The notes below the pieces were generated by a model that was not told the DNA's origin, did not search any database, and saw only the letters and a program-made list of their open reading frames with translations. This document shows positions 54,508-63,200 of a DNA stretch of 64,000 bases, in pieces; positions within the stretch are counted from its first letter, which is position 1, and every line of letters begins with the position of its first letter. Both the position numbers and the translations under genes were made by a program. Source of the stretch: Hymenobacter montanus (GTDB taxonomy: Bacteria; Bacteroidota; Bacteroidia; Cytophagales; Hymenobacteraceae); contig NZ_JACXAD010000003.1 of assembly GCF_014699115.1 (NCBI RefSeq), positions 124,001-188,000 of the forward strand. Direction: 5' to 3'.

Positions 54508-55485
54508 TTACTGGATCTGGTAGGTAACGGGCACGATGAACGACACGCTGACCTGGCGGCCATTTTGCTTGGCGGGGATAAATCTGGGCAGTTTCTTGAT
54601 GGCGCGTACGGTCTCTTCATCCAGCCCCGGGTCCAGGCCCTTGACGATTTTTACGTCGGTGACGTCGCCTTTAGGATCTACCGTAAACCTGGCGAAGATC
54701 TTGCCTTCTAATCGATTATACAGAGGCCGACGCGGATATTTCAGCGCTCGCTGAATGGCGGTCACGATGGCCATCTGCCCGCCCCCGCTGGGTAGTTCGG
54801 GCATCTGCTCCACGGGAAACATGCACACTGGCGGGTCATCGAATAAATCGCACCCTATTGTTAGTTCCCTCTCTTCGGGGGGAAGAACACACCCTTCATA
54901 AACGGGATCCACATTTAGCACTTCTGTAATGAGGAACGGGAGGGGAGGGGGTGGTACGTCGACGATGGGCGCGCTGCATTCTATGCCTTTAGGCTCCAGG
55001 CCCACCTTCAAATTCGGGCCGCTATAAAGGTCGCCTTCGCTATTCTTATTGCTAATAGCTTTTCCTTCCGGTTTCGCTTGGTTGAGCACTCCATTCTTCC
55101 CGGGAGCTTTTTTGTTTTCTACCACTACTTTATCTGCTGCCACGATGGGCACCAAAGCCTTGCCCGTAAACGACTCGGGCGGTACCACCAGTGGCTTGGT
55201 CGCAGGCGGGGGCAGCACTACCTCTTCGAGCGTTATTGGTAGCATGCCCATAACGTTAGGCTTAGCGATGACCACTGTTGGAACTGCCGTAAGCGCCTTG
55301 CTCCTGAGCTTCATTGCCAGCGGAAACACTACCAGGGGGGCGCACATGGTGATGGCGATGCCCAGGGCCCGGGTGACGTGGCGCCGGTACAGAACGCGAA
55401 GCTCATACGCCCCGTATTGCCGGTTGCGACCATCAAAAACCATGTCGTTAAGGCTGGCCGTGGCCAGTTGGGCATTAGTCATCAT
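54508..55485 (-). CDS. TonB-family energy transducer, third copy, with Cys-containing insert
   Basis: 325 aa from ATG at 55485. N-terminus MMTNAQLATASLNDMVFDGR and YGAYELRVLYRRHVTRALGIAI are shared with the two upstream copies; a membrane helix, a Pro-rich and variable periplasmic region, and a TonB C-terminal domain (GKIFARFTVDPKGDVTDVKIVKGLDPGLD) follow. This copy is longer: the middle holds about 60 extra residues with Cys (ECSAP, GCVLP, GCDLFDD, PVCMF). TonB links the proton motive force at ExbB/ExbD to outer-membrane receptors such as the one at 12.8-16 kb. Upstream 75 bp contain the end of a copied exbD. Confidence 0.9.
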   Translation of the reverse strand: MMTNAQLATASLNDMVFDGRNRQYGAYELRVLYRRHVTRALGIAITMCAPLVVFPLAMKLRSKALTAVPTVVIAKPNVMGMLPITLEEVVLPPPATKPLVVPPESFTGKALVPIVAADKVVVENKKAPGKNGVLNQAKPEGKAISNKNSEGDLYSGPNLKVGLEPKGIECSAPIVDVPPPPLPFLITEVLNVDPVYEGCVLPPEERELTIGCDLFDDPPVCMFPVEQMPELPSGGGQMAIVTAIQRALKYPRRPLYNRLEGKIFARFTVDPKGDVTDVKIVKGLDPGLDEETVRAIKKLPRFIPAKQNGRQVSVSFIVPVTYQIQ

Positions 55486-55563
55486 AGCGAATTCCTTTTG
55501 AGGAAGGTGAGGCCGGTTTGGGTAAGCTTGACGGGCACGCACTTTTTCGGTACGGGCTCATTG
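55486..55563 (-). repeat. Relic of the exbD 3' end in front of the third tonB copy
   Basis: Minus strand reads in frame K-K-C-V-P-V-K-L-T-Q-T-G-L-T-F-L-K-R-N-S-L-stop, clearly the last about 21 codons of exbD (KKYALVKLTQADLTLLKNNSL), ending at the same TGA/ATGATG junction. Confidence 0.85.
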
Positions 55564-55741
55564 TGGGCAACAGAAACGCCACGTTCACTACTCAGGTCAT
55601 GTTAATGCGAGGCTACCGCTTCTCGTCGCCAGCCGCTTCCGCTGGATTTCTGCTCTGTCGCGGTTAGCTCATAAAGGCTCCCGAACCCCGCCGTTAAGCG
55701 AAGTCCGGGAGCTTCCGGCAGGGTGGTTGCGGCACGTAGGC

Positions 55742-56581
55742 TTACCGGATCTGGTAGGTGACGGGCACCGTGAATGACACGCTCACCTCCCGGCCGTTTT
55801 GCTTACCGGGGATAAACCGGGGCAGGGTCTTGATGGCGCGTATGGTCTCTTCGTCCAAGCCTGAGCCTAAGCCCTTCACGATTTTTACGTCGGTGACCTC
55901 ACCTTTGGGATCTACCGTGAAGCTGACGAAGACCTTCCCCTCTACCCCATTGCGTAGAGCCAGGTTCGGGTACTTCACGGCGCGCTGAATAGCGGCAACA
56001 ATGGCCGTCTGCCCACCCCCGCCGGGCAGTTCGGGCATCTGCTCCACGTAGGTGTATGGGGCCGGCGGTGGCCCGGGGATGATGGGGTCGCCTTCTCCTG
56101 GGCCTTTAGGCTCAGGCTCCGTACTGGGCTTGGCATTAGGGTCGCCCTTTAGATTTTCTTGGCCACTTTCCTTTCCTTCCAGCTCCTTCTGATCGGGTAC
56201 CTCATTATCCAGAGGAGCTTTTTTATCTTCTACCACTACCGGCACCAAATTCTTAACCGTGGATGGTTGGGGCGGTGGCGCCGGTGTTTTAACCACGGGA
56301 GGTGGTGGCACCACCTTTTCGGGCACCGCTATCGGTATGTCAAAATCAGTAGGATTGGCAAGTACCACCGTTGGGACTACCGCGGGCGTCGGGTCCTTGA
56401 GCAGCTTCGCTACCAGCGGAAACGCCATCAGCAGAGCACACATAGTAGTGGCAATGCCGAGCGCCCGGGTGACGTTGCGCCGGTACAGAACGCGGAGCTC
56501 ATAGGCCCCGTACTGCCGGTTGCGACCATCAAAAACGATGTCGTTGAGGCTGGCCGTAGCCAGCTGAGCATTGGTCATCAT
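55742..56581 (-). CDS. TonB-family energy transducer, second copy
   Basis: 279 aa. Same N-terminus as the neighbouring copies (MMTNAQLATASLNDIVFDGR, NRQYGAYELRVLYRRNVTR), one membrane helix (ALGIATTMCALLMAFPLVAKLL), a Pro-rich spacer (VVPPPPVVKTPAPPPQPS), and a TonB C-terminal domain QMPELPGGGGQTAIVAAIQ ... VFVSFTVDPKGEVTDVKIVKG. Lies 171 bp after tonB copy one. The preceding 75 bp repeat the end of exbD in decayed form. Confidence 0.92.
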   Translation of the reverse strand: MMTNAQLATASLNDIVFDGRNRQYGAYELRVLYRRNVTRALGIATTMCALLMAFPLVAKLLKDPTPAVVPTVVLANPTDFDIPIAVPEKVVPPPPVVKTPAPPPQPSTVKNLVPVVVEDKKAPLDNEVPDQKELEGKESGQENLKGDPNAKPSTEPEPKGPGEGDPIIPGPPPAPYTYVEQMPELPGGGGQTAIVAAIQRAVKYPNLALRNGVEGKVFVSFTVDPKGEVTDVKIVKGLGSGLDEETIRAIKTLPRFIPGKQNGREVSVSFTVPVTYQIR

Positions 56582-56657
56582 AACAAATTAATTTTGAGGG
56601 GGTGAGGTCAGCTTGGATAATCCAAGCCCGACGAATGGGTACTTTTTCTGGGGGGGC
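56582..56657 (-). repeat. Decayed relic of the exbD 3' end in front of the second tonB copy
   Basis: Minus strand contains CAGAAAAAGTACCC, CTGACCTCACCC and TTATGATG in the order and spacing of exbD's last 70 bases; the frame is no longer intact. Upstream of it a GGCGTTTCTGTGGC segment is shared with the relic at 55486-55580. Confidence 0.75.
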
Positions 56658-56751
56658 TCACGGTCAGCCACAGAAACGCCCGGGCCACTATCAGAGTCAG
56701 GCGTATGCGCGGAGTCCGTAGACTTCTGGCGGAGTAGGGCCGGGGGTAAGC

Positions 56752-57579
56752 TTACTGGATCTGGTAGGTAACGGGCACGGTGAACGACACACTGACCTCG
56801 CGGCCGTTTTGCTTACCGGGGATGAACCTGGGCAAGCTCTTGATGGCGCGTACGGTCTCTTCGTCCAGGCCCGAGCCCAAGCCCTTCACGATTTTTACGT
56901 CGATAACCTCGCCCTTAGGGTCTACCGTGAAGCTGACGAAGACCTTACCCTCTACCCCATTGCGTAGGGCCAGGCTCGGGTACTTCACGGCGCGCTGAAT
57001 GGCGGCCACGATGGCCATCTGCCCGCCCCCGCCGGGTAGCTCGGGCATCTGCTCAACCGAGATGTAGACTTTGGTATCTACCGTTTCACCGACGCTTTTA
57101 GGTCCTTCTACGACCTCCAGTTCGCTCAGATCGGCCTCGCTGGTGCTTTGGTGAGTAACGGTGGAAACGTGGGCATTAGCCAGGGCCGCTTGGTCGGGTA
57201 CGTCTTCCGTGGGTTGCGTATTGGGCACTACTACCGGCGGGGTAAACCGGATGGTGGATGCTCTAGGCGGCTGGGTCCCGGGGGCGGCGGGGGGCGGGAC
57301 CACGGGGGGTGGTGGAAGTACCCGCGGGTCGAGAGGGGGCGCGATGAGGGTTAGTTCTTTATTTATCTTAGGGGGTGCCGGCGGCGTTTTGTCCTTAAGC
57401 AGCTTGGCCACCAGCGGAGACGCTATCAGCAGGGCACATACGGTGGTGGCAATGGCCAGGGCCCGGGTAACGTGGCGCCGGTAAAGCAGGCGGAGCTCGT
57501 AGGCCCCGTAGTGTCGGTTGCGACCATCAAAAATGATGTCGTTGAGGCTGGCCGTGGCCAACTGAGCATTAGTCATCAT
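56752..57579 (-). CDS. TonB-family energy transducer, first copy
   Basis: 275 aa. N-terminal MMTNAQLATASLNDIIFDGR, membrane helix (TRALAIATTVCALLIASPLVAKLL), Pro-rich linker (LPPPPVVPPPAAPGTQPPR) and TonB C-terminal domain with QMPELPGGGGQMAIVAAIQ and FVSFTVDPKGEVIDVKIVKG. Starts at an ATGA overlap with the exbD stop (57576-57579), so translation is probably coupled. Of the three copies this is the one in the ancestral exbD-tonB setting. Confidence 0.93.
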   Translation of the reverse strand: MMTNAQLATASLNDIIFDGRNRHYGAYELRLLYRRHVTRALAIATTVCALLIASPLVAKLLKDKTPPAPPKINKELTLIAPPLDPRVLPPPPVVPPPAAPGTQPPRASTIRFTPPVVVPNTQPTEDVPDQAALANAHVSTVTHQSTSEADLSELEVVEGPKSVGETVDTKVYISVEQMPELPGGGGQMAIVAAIQRAVKYPSLALRNGVEGKVFVSFTVDPKGEVIDVKIVKGLGSGLDEETVRAIKSLPRFIPGKQNGREVSVSFTVPVTYQIQ

Positions 57580-58100
57580 AGCGAATTATTTTTGAGGAGG
57601 GTGAGGTCGGCTTGGGTAAGCTTGACGAGGGCGTACTTTTTCTGTTTGGTGATGCTCATCTCATCCAGGATGTCAACCATGTCCTGGTACTTGGAATCGG
57701 CGCTGGGCTTGATCAGCACCACCAGGCTGGGGACTTCCTGCTGCCAGGTTAGCACCACCAGCCGGATGCCGTCGGGAGCAAAAGAGGTGGTCCGGAGTGC
57801 CACCGGGGGCCTGGACCGGTCCTGGGGCGAGTTGAGCCCGAAGAAGTAATGCACGCGGTGCCCTTTGCCCAGGATAATGGTCAGGGCGTCGTGCGTGATG
57901 TCGGCCTCCGTCTTGGGTTTGGCCGGCAGGTTCAGCTCCATGGTGTAGGGCCTGGCGAAGGAAGTGGTGAGCATGAAGAAGGTGAGCAGCAGAAAAGCCA
58001 GGTCCACCATCGGGGTCATGTCGATGCGAGTCGACATCTTCTTTACTCGTCGCCTGCCGCCTTTGCTCGTTCGGGCCGGATTTTGCTGGATTTCTGCCAT
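57576..58100 (-). CDS. exbD: ExbD/TolR-type biopolymer transport protein
   Basis: 174 aa from ATG at 58100, preceded by AAGGA at a suitable distance; ATG at 58109 is an alternative. Basic N-terminus (SKGGRRRVKKMSTRIDMTPMVDLAFLLLTFFMLTTSF) with the single helix holding the conserved Asp in PMVDLAFLLLTFFML, then a periplasmic domain ending KLTQADLTLLKNNSL. Works with ExbB and TonB to use the proton gradient. No exbB is found beside it. Heads the leftward tonB array. Confidence 0.93.
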   Translation of the reverse strand: MAEIQQNPARTSKGGRRRVKKMSTRIDMTPMVDLAFLLLTFFMLTTSFARPYTMELNLPAKPKTEADITHDALTIILGKGHRVHYFFGLNSPQDRSRPPVALRTTSFAPDGIRLVVLTWQQEVPSLVVLIKPSADSKYQDMVDILDEMSITKQKKYALVKLTQADLTLLKNNSL

Positions 58101-58300
58101 AATTTCCATCCTTTTTAGGTGAGAGGTACGCAAATAACGCGACTCTCGAGCAGATTATTGCAACGAAATTAAAATTAGATTAAAAAATAATTTATCGAAG
58201 CTCCAGGAAGCGGCACACGAGCCCGCCAACCGGTTTCGCAACCGCGTTATTTTACTGTAACAGATGGTTTAGCGGCCCAGGCCGCCAGAAAACGGCCACA

Positions 58301-58885
58301 TTAAAAGTGCCACACCTGGCTTGGGGTTAAACAAGCATGCAGGGGTACATCTGTCGGCTGCACATCAGCAATGCTAGCCAGCGGTGCCTCATCCAGAATG
58401 CACAGCCCGATGAATTGGGTATTCGGCCCACATTGGGCTAGGAAACGGTCGTAAAACCCGCCCCCGTAGCCCACGCGGTGCCCCACTTCATCAACCGCTA
58501 GCAGTGGCACCAGCACGGCACTTAATACGGCTGGCGAAATTTCCGCGGCCGTCGCCAGGGGCTCTGGAATGCCCCAGCGGTTTTCGTGGAGGGGGGTGTC
58601 AGGCGTTAGCTCGTAGTGTTTGAGAGAAGCGCCATCGGGTTGTACTACCGGCCCGGCCAGGCGCACGGCCGGGGCTTCCGCCCAAATGCGGCGGATTACC
58701 AGCCAGGTATCGGGCTCGTTGCGTTTGGCCAGGGGCAGAAATACATGCAGCCAGCGCCACTCGGCCACGGGGAAGTGCCGGAACAACTGTTCGCTAAGCA
58801 AGGCGCTCCGGCGGGCTACTTCGGTCGCTGGTAAGGCTTGGCGGCGGGCTAAAGCAGCGCGGCGCAGGATGGCTTTAGCCGACAT
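58301..58885 (-). CDS. 5-formyltetrahydrofolate cyclo-ligase
   Basis: 194 aa. N-terminal Arg/Lys helix (KAILRRAALARRQALP), HVFLPLAKRNEPDTW, WGIPEP and the ATP-site signature VGYGGGFYDRFLA. Converts 5-formyl-THF to methenyl-THF with ATP. Second folate enzyme in the window besides folP. It follows the hypothetical gene by 12 bp on the same strand, probable co-transcription. Confidence 0.93.
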   Translation of the reverse strand: MSAKAILRRAALARRQALPATEVARRSALLSEQLFRHFPVAEWRWLHVFLPLAKRNEPDTWLVIRRIWAEAPAVRLAGPVVQPDGASLKHYELTPDTPLHENRWGIPEPLATAAEISPAVLSAVLVPLLAVDEVGHRVGYGGGFYDRFLAQCGPNTQFIGLCILDEAPLASIADVQPTDVPLHACLTPSQVWHF

Positions 58886-58897
58886 GGTCGTGACGTG

Positions 58898-59791
58898 TTA
58901 TTCGCAGGCGCTCAGCTTGCGCTCTACCAGCTTGTGGCGTTCAGGGTCCAACACATAGCAATGCTTAGCCACTAGCACCATCCGGTTACGCACCACCTCA
59001 TATGTCGCCGTGGTAACGTAGGAGCCGGCAGCAGATGAGCTCCGTTCATAAATGTGCTTCTTCTTATGGTCAAACTCCAGCGAAGTGCCCGAAAAGCTGC
59101 TTTTAGCGTATCTTTTTGTGGTCGGGTTGTACAAAAAATACAGGCTCGTAGTATTTGGCCCGGCAGAGCCCGCCTCGTACACCGAAAAGTCTGCGAGGCC
59201 GTCAAAATTGTAGTCATCCACATCCACGTTATTAAGGCCCAGCAACTGGCAGTTAACGCTAAACTCCTGCAGTAATCGGTCGGTCTTTTTATCCAGCAAC
59301 TTCACACCCCTTACGCGAGGATAAGTATCAGCCGCTGATTTGGTGGTGACCAGCCTAAAATATATGGTTGGCAGGGAGCTGGCTTGCATAAGCTCGCGCT
59401 TTTCCCAACTCACGCTCTCCCCCGATTCCATTATAAAACGCTGATTGAGTTTTAACGGCAGCTCGCGTCCAGTAGCCAGGTTTTTCCAGGTTCCGGTGAG
59501 AGCACCGTGATTAACGGCAAAGGCCGGCACCGTCAGAGTTGCCGATGGCTTTCCAAGGGCATCTTTTTCGGTCAGGGTCAGCACCCCGGCCTTCAACGTG
59601 CCGCTCAGCGCAATGGGCGTATGGTATTTTGTGTAGGCATACACCCCACCTGCTTCACTTTCAGGCTCATAATAGCCCAGTACCAACTCAATGGGAGCCG
59701 TCCCCACCAAGCCTGAAAAAGCCGCTTGCGCCCGCACGATACCTGGTACAGAAATGCAAAGGAAGATCATCATTAGCCAGGTGAAGCGCAT
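58898..59791 (-). CDS. Exported protein with XAC2610-like C-terminal domain
   Basis: 297 aa. Signal peptide about 1-21 (LCISVPGIVRAQ). N-terminal part is beta-rich (IALSGTLKAGVLTLTEKDALG). The C-terminal part (NVDVDDYNFDGLADFSVYEAG, SLYFLYNPTTKRYAKS, SLEFDHKKKHIYERSS) matches the XAC2610-type pattern with a Ca-binding-like DxDDYNFDG turn as in FG-GAP repeats. Role unknown; periplasmic or surface location is inferred. Less GC-rich than adjoining genes. Confidence 0.8.
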   Translation of the reverse strand: MRFTWLMMIFLCISVPGIVRAQAAFSGLVGTAPIELVLGYYEPESEAGGVYAYTKYHTPIALSGTLKAGVLTLTEKDALGKPSATLTVPAFAVNHGALTGTWKNLATGRELPLKLNQRFIMESGESVSWEKRELMQASSLPTIYFRLVTTKSAADTYPRVRGVKLLDKKTDRLLQEFSVNCQLLGLNNVDVDDYNFDGLADFSVYEAGSAGPNTTSLYFLYNPTTKRYAKSSFSGTSLEFDHKKKHIYERSSSAAGSYVTTATYEVVRNRMVLVAKHCYVLDPERHKLVERKLSACE

Positions 59792-59836
59792 GTTTACTCA
59801 GGGCATCTTCTGCAATGATAGGACCTGGCTCGCAGC

Positions 59837-61438
59837 TTATTCTTCCTCCAGCACCGTGAATTCCAGGGCGAGCGGCTCAAACGCGTCCAGCAGCTGTCGG
59901 ATGAATTCCGGGTTGTTAATCAGCACGCTGAGCACGTTCTCACTGCGTTCCTGCAGTCCTCCCCCGGGAAAGAGCTTTTCCTTGAGTGCGGCGAGCTGGG
60001 TGTACGCCGTTTCGTGCTTAGTTTCGGCCGCTTTGCTTAGGCGCTTTTCGAGAGCGGTGAGGCCGGCGGCGGCTTTCTGAGCTTCGGCCGCCACGGTGCG
60101 CACCAGCGTCGGGTCGAGGCGCTGGGCCAGGTCCTGCACCTGTTGGAAAGCGGCAGCCAGGGCCTGCTGCTGGTCTTGCAGGCTGATTTCCTCCTGGCCC
60201 AGGGTGGCCCCCACCTGCTTCTTGAGCTCCGGCAGCGGCTTAAAAATTTCGCGCCCGCTCAGGCCCAGCTTCTTCAGCTTGCCAGCGTTGGCCCGGCTGA
60301 TGTACATGGCCGAGTTGCGGGGCAGCACGATTGGGTAAGGCACGCCAAACGCCGCGAATACGTCCTTCAGCTGAAACCAGTACGCTACTTCGGCCCCGCC
60401 CCCGATGTATACCAGGTTGGGCAGCAAGATTTCCTGGTACACCGGCCGTAGCACTACGTTGGGGCTGAACTGCTCCGGGTGCTGCCGGGCCAGGGCTAGT
60501 AGCTCCTGCTGGCTGTGGCAGCGGGCCGTGTTGCGGATGGTCACCTCCACGCAGTCGGCGCCGCTGGTATCGGGTTCCAGCCGCTCCCGCTTGCCCTCAT
60601 CGGTGATGAAAAACAGGTTGATGGGCCGCGAATACACCTGCGGCTTGTAGCCCGCGTCCGTCAGCCGGGTATTAGTTGCCTGCACGGCGGCATTAGAAGC
60701 CTGCTCCTTGATCTCCTTTTCGAGCAGGGGCACCAAGGCCTGCTTCAGCGCGGGCCGGTCGGCGTCGAGCGTCACCAGGCCAAACTCCCCAAACAGCGTA
60801 TCGGCCAGCTTGCGCGTAGCTTCCGCCAGCGTTTGCGATTCGGCATAAGCCTGCTGGAAAGCCGCCGGTACCTCGGGGGGCAGCTGGCTTAAGAACTGCT
60901 CAGCAAAACCGTCGAGCGGGAGCCGCCCCACGGGTCCGCCCGTATTGGCCGCGTCCCAGGAATACGTTTTGCCGAACAGGGAAAAGTGGTTGATTTCGGC
61001 AAAGTCGTGGTCTTCGGTGGCCATCCAGTACACCGGCACGAAATCATACTGCGGATAGGCGTCCTTCAACTGGCGGCTCAGCTTAATGGCCGACACGATT
61101 TTGTAGATAAAATACAGCGGCCCCGTAAACAGGTTAAGCTGATGCCCGGTAGTCACGGTAAACGTGGTGGGCTGCTCCAGCAGTTGAATGTTCGCCGACA
61201 CACTCGGTTGTGAGCTATCAAGGGGGCGGTACTGGTCGCACAGGGCTGCCACTAAGAGCTGGCGGGCTTGGGGCGAGTAAGCCGCTTGCTTCTCCTCAAT
61301 CTGAGCGGCGAAGCTTTCCAGCGTGGGAAAGCGGTTATAGAAAGTAGCCAACGCGGGCTTTTGGGCCAGGTAATCCGTCAGCAGGCCGGAGAAAGCGCCG
61401 GTTTCGGCGTAGGGGAGGGTACTACAGGTGGTGGGCAT
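59837..61438 (-). CDS. bshC: Bacillithiol biosynthesis cysteine-adding enzyme BshC
   Basis: 533 aa from ATG at 61438 (MPTTCSTLPYAETGAFSGLL); a 27-codon upstream extension has no support. Matches BshC along its length: TVTTGHQLNLFTGPLYFIYKI, FVPVYWMATEDHDFAEINHF, ARCHSQQELL and LPNLVYIGGGAEVAYWFQLKDVF with Rossmann-type core, then a coiled-coil region at about 420-500. Adds cysteine to GlcN-malate in the last step of bacillithiol synthesis; bshA and bshB are not in the window. Confidence 0.94.
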   Translation of the reverse strand: MPTTCSTLPYAETGAFSGLLTDYLAQKPALATFYNRFPTLESFAAQIEEKQAAYSPQARQLLVAALCDQYRPLDSSQPSVSANIQLLEQPTTFTVTTGHQLNLFTGPLYFIYKIVSAIKLSRQLKDAYPQYDFVPVYWMATEDHDFAEINHFSLFGKTYSWDAANTGGPVGRLPLDGFAEQFLSQLPPEVPAAFQQAYAESQTLAEATRKLADTLFGEFGLVTLDADRPALKQALVPLLEKEIKEQASNAAVQATNTRLTDAGYKPQVYSRPINLFFITDEGKRERLEPDTSGADCVEVTIRNTARCHSQQELLALARQHPEQFSPNVVLRPVYQEILLPNLVYIGGGAEVAYWFQLKDVFAAFGVPYPIVLPRNSAMYISRANAGKLKKLGLSGREIFKPLPELKKQVGATLGQEEISLQDQQQALAAAFQQVQDLAQRLDPTLVRTVAAEAQKAAAGLTALEKRLSKAAETKHETAYTQLAALKEKLFPGGGLQERSENVLSVLINNPEFIRQLLDAFEPLALEFTVLEEE

Positions 61439-61531
61439 AAGGTAGGGGCGCGGACCGACGAGTACGCACGGCAAAAGTCCGCACAAAACCCGGCGCGCCC
61501 CCAAAAGTTGCCGGTTCAACTCAATCGGCTG

Positions 61532-61582
61532 CCCAAACCAACGTTTCAGACGAAGCTCGCTCGTCTGAAACGTTGGTTTGGG
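61532..61582 (-). terminator. Long perfect hairpin after rimO, without T run
   Basis: 22-bp perfect stem (61532-61553 with 61561-61582), 7-nt loop, between the rimO stop and bshC start. A/T content of the stem is mixed and no U-tract follows on the minus strand, so it may be an attenuator-like or 3'-end element. Confidence 0.7.
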
Positions 61583-61653
61583 GTGGCGCGCAGCTACCGC
61601 GGCTAATGGGCCTGGTCATGAGGTAGCGTACTGTCCTCGTGCTGCTTAGCTGC

Positions 61654-62967
61654 TTACACGAGGCAGCCGTATAGGTCGAAGTCCGTGGCCGCGGTAATCT
61701 TCACGTTCGCGAAGTCGCCCAGGCGCACAAAGGTGTCGCGCTCAACCGGCACCAGCACTTCATTATCCACTTCGGGCGAGTCGAACTCGGTGCGGCCCAC
61801 GAAGTGGCCGCTCTCCTTGCGGTCGAACAGCACCTTGTAGGTCTGGCCCACCCGCGCTTCGTTCAGCTCCATCGAGATGCCCTGTTGCAGCTCCATGATG
61901 GCGTCGGCGCGGGCCTGCTTCAGCTCGGCGGGCACGTCGTCGACGAGCGTGTGCGAGTGGGTGTTTTCCTCGTGCGAGTACGTGAAGATGCCCAGCCGTT
62001 CGAAGCGGGTCTGCTCCACGAAATCATACAGCTCCCGGAAGTCCTGCTCGGTCTCGCCGGGGTGGCCCGCGATGAGCGTCGTGCGCAGGGCAATGCCTGG
62101 CACCCGCTGCCGAATGGTATCCACCAGCTCCACGGTACGGCGTTTGGTGATGCCGCGGCGCATGGTTTTCAGCATGTGGTCGGAGCCGTGCTGCAAGGGC
62201 ATGTCGAGGTACTTACAAATATTCTCCCGTTCGGCCATCACGTCCAGCGCGTCCAGCGGAAACTGCGAGGGGTAGGCGTATTGCAGCCGAATCCAGTCGA
62301 TGCCGTTCACGTCGGAGAGGTGGCGGAGCAGGTCGGCCAGCCGGCGCTCGCCGTAAGCCTGCAAGCCGTAATAGGTCAGGTCCTGGGCAATGAGAATCAA
62401 CTCTTTCGTGCCCATTCCGGCCAGGCGGCGGGCTTCCTTTACCAGATCTTCGATGGGCCGGTCCACGTGCTTGCCCCGCATCAGCGGGATGGCGCAGAAC
62501 GAGCAGGGCCGGTTGCAGCCTTCCGCAATTTTAAAGTAGGCGTAGTGTCGGGGGGTGGTGATGAGGCGCTCCCCAACCAGCTCGTGCTTGTAGTCGGCAT
62601 TCAGCACCTTGAGCATCTGAGGTAGCTCCAGCGTGCCGAAGTAGGCATCCACCTGCGGGATTTCCACCTCCAGCTCGTCTTTGTAGCGCTGCGAGAGGCA
62701 GCCCGTTACGTAGAGTTTCTCGAGGCGGCCGGCTTCTTTCTCATCCGCGTAGCGCAGGATGGTGTCGATGCTTTCCTGCTTGGCGTTGTCAATGAAGCCG
62801 CAGGTATTAATGATAACGATGTTCGCGTCGGACTTCTCCGCTTCGTGCGTCACGGTGAAGTCGTTGGCTTGCAGCTGGCCCATGAGCACTTCGCTGTCCA
62901 CCAGGTTCTTGGAGCAGCCCAGGGTGATGACGTTTACTTTGTTGGTGGTCTGGTTTCTAACCTTCAT
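61654..62967 (-). CDS. rimO: Ribosomal protein S12 methylthiotransferase RimO
   Basis: 437 aa. N-terminal UPF0004 domain with three cluster Cys (LGCSKNLVDSE, INTCGFIDNA, VTGCLSQRY), radical-SAM CxxxCxxC in GCNRPCSFCAIPLMRG and a C-terminal TRAM domain (GQTYKVLFDRKESGHFVGRT). LGCSKNLVD and PLMRGKH separate RimO from the tRNA enzyme MiaB. Adds a methylthio group to an aspartate of S12. Reads leftward from ATG at 62967. Confidence 0.95.
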   Translation of the reverse strand: MKVRNQTTNKVNVITLGCSKNLVDSEVLMGQLQANDFTVTHEAEKSDANIVIINTCGFIDNAKQESIDTILRYADEKEAGRLEKLYVTGCLSQRYKDELEVEIPQVDAYFGTLELPQMLKVLNADYKHELVGERLITTPRHYAYFKIAEGCNRPCSFCAIPLMRGKHVDRPIEDLVKEARRLAGMGTKELILIAQDLTYYGLQAYGERRLADLLRHLSDVNGIDWIRLQYAYPSQFPLDALDVMAERENICKYLDMPLQHGSDHMLKTMRRGITKRRTVELVDTIRQRVPGIALRTTLIAGHPGETEQDFRELYDFVEQTRFERLGIFTYSHEENTHSHTLVDDVPAELKQARADAIMELQQGISMELNEARVGQTYKVLFDRKESGHFVGRTEFDSPEVDNEVLVPVERDTFVRLGDFANVKITAATDFDLYGCLV

Positions 62968-63200
62968 GAATCACGGTTTTGTCGAACTCCGCCCCAATTC
63001 AGCGAATTTCGAAAGGGTAGCCGGGGCTGAAATAAAAACCTGAGTAAAATGCGCCAGGCGTGGCCAGTCTTCTCAGGCTAACAAATTTACGAAGCAGCCA
63101 GTCCCCACCAGTGGTTACGTCCGGGCTATGCCGTGCGCACCACCGGCCCCGGGCCCTCCCAGGCAGAGGCGAAAGTGGCAACTGTTCCGGTAGCACCGGC

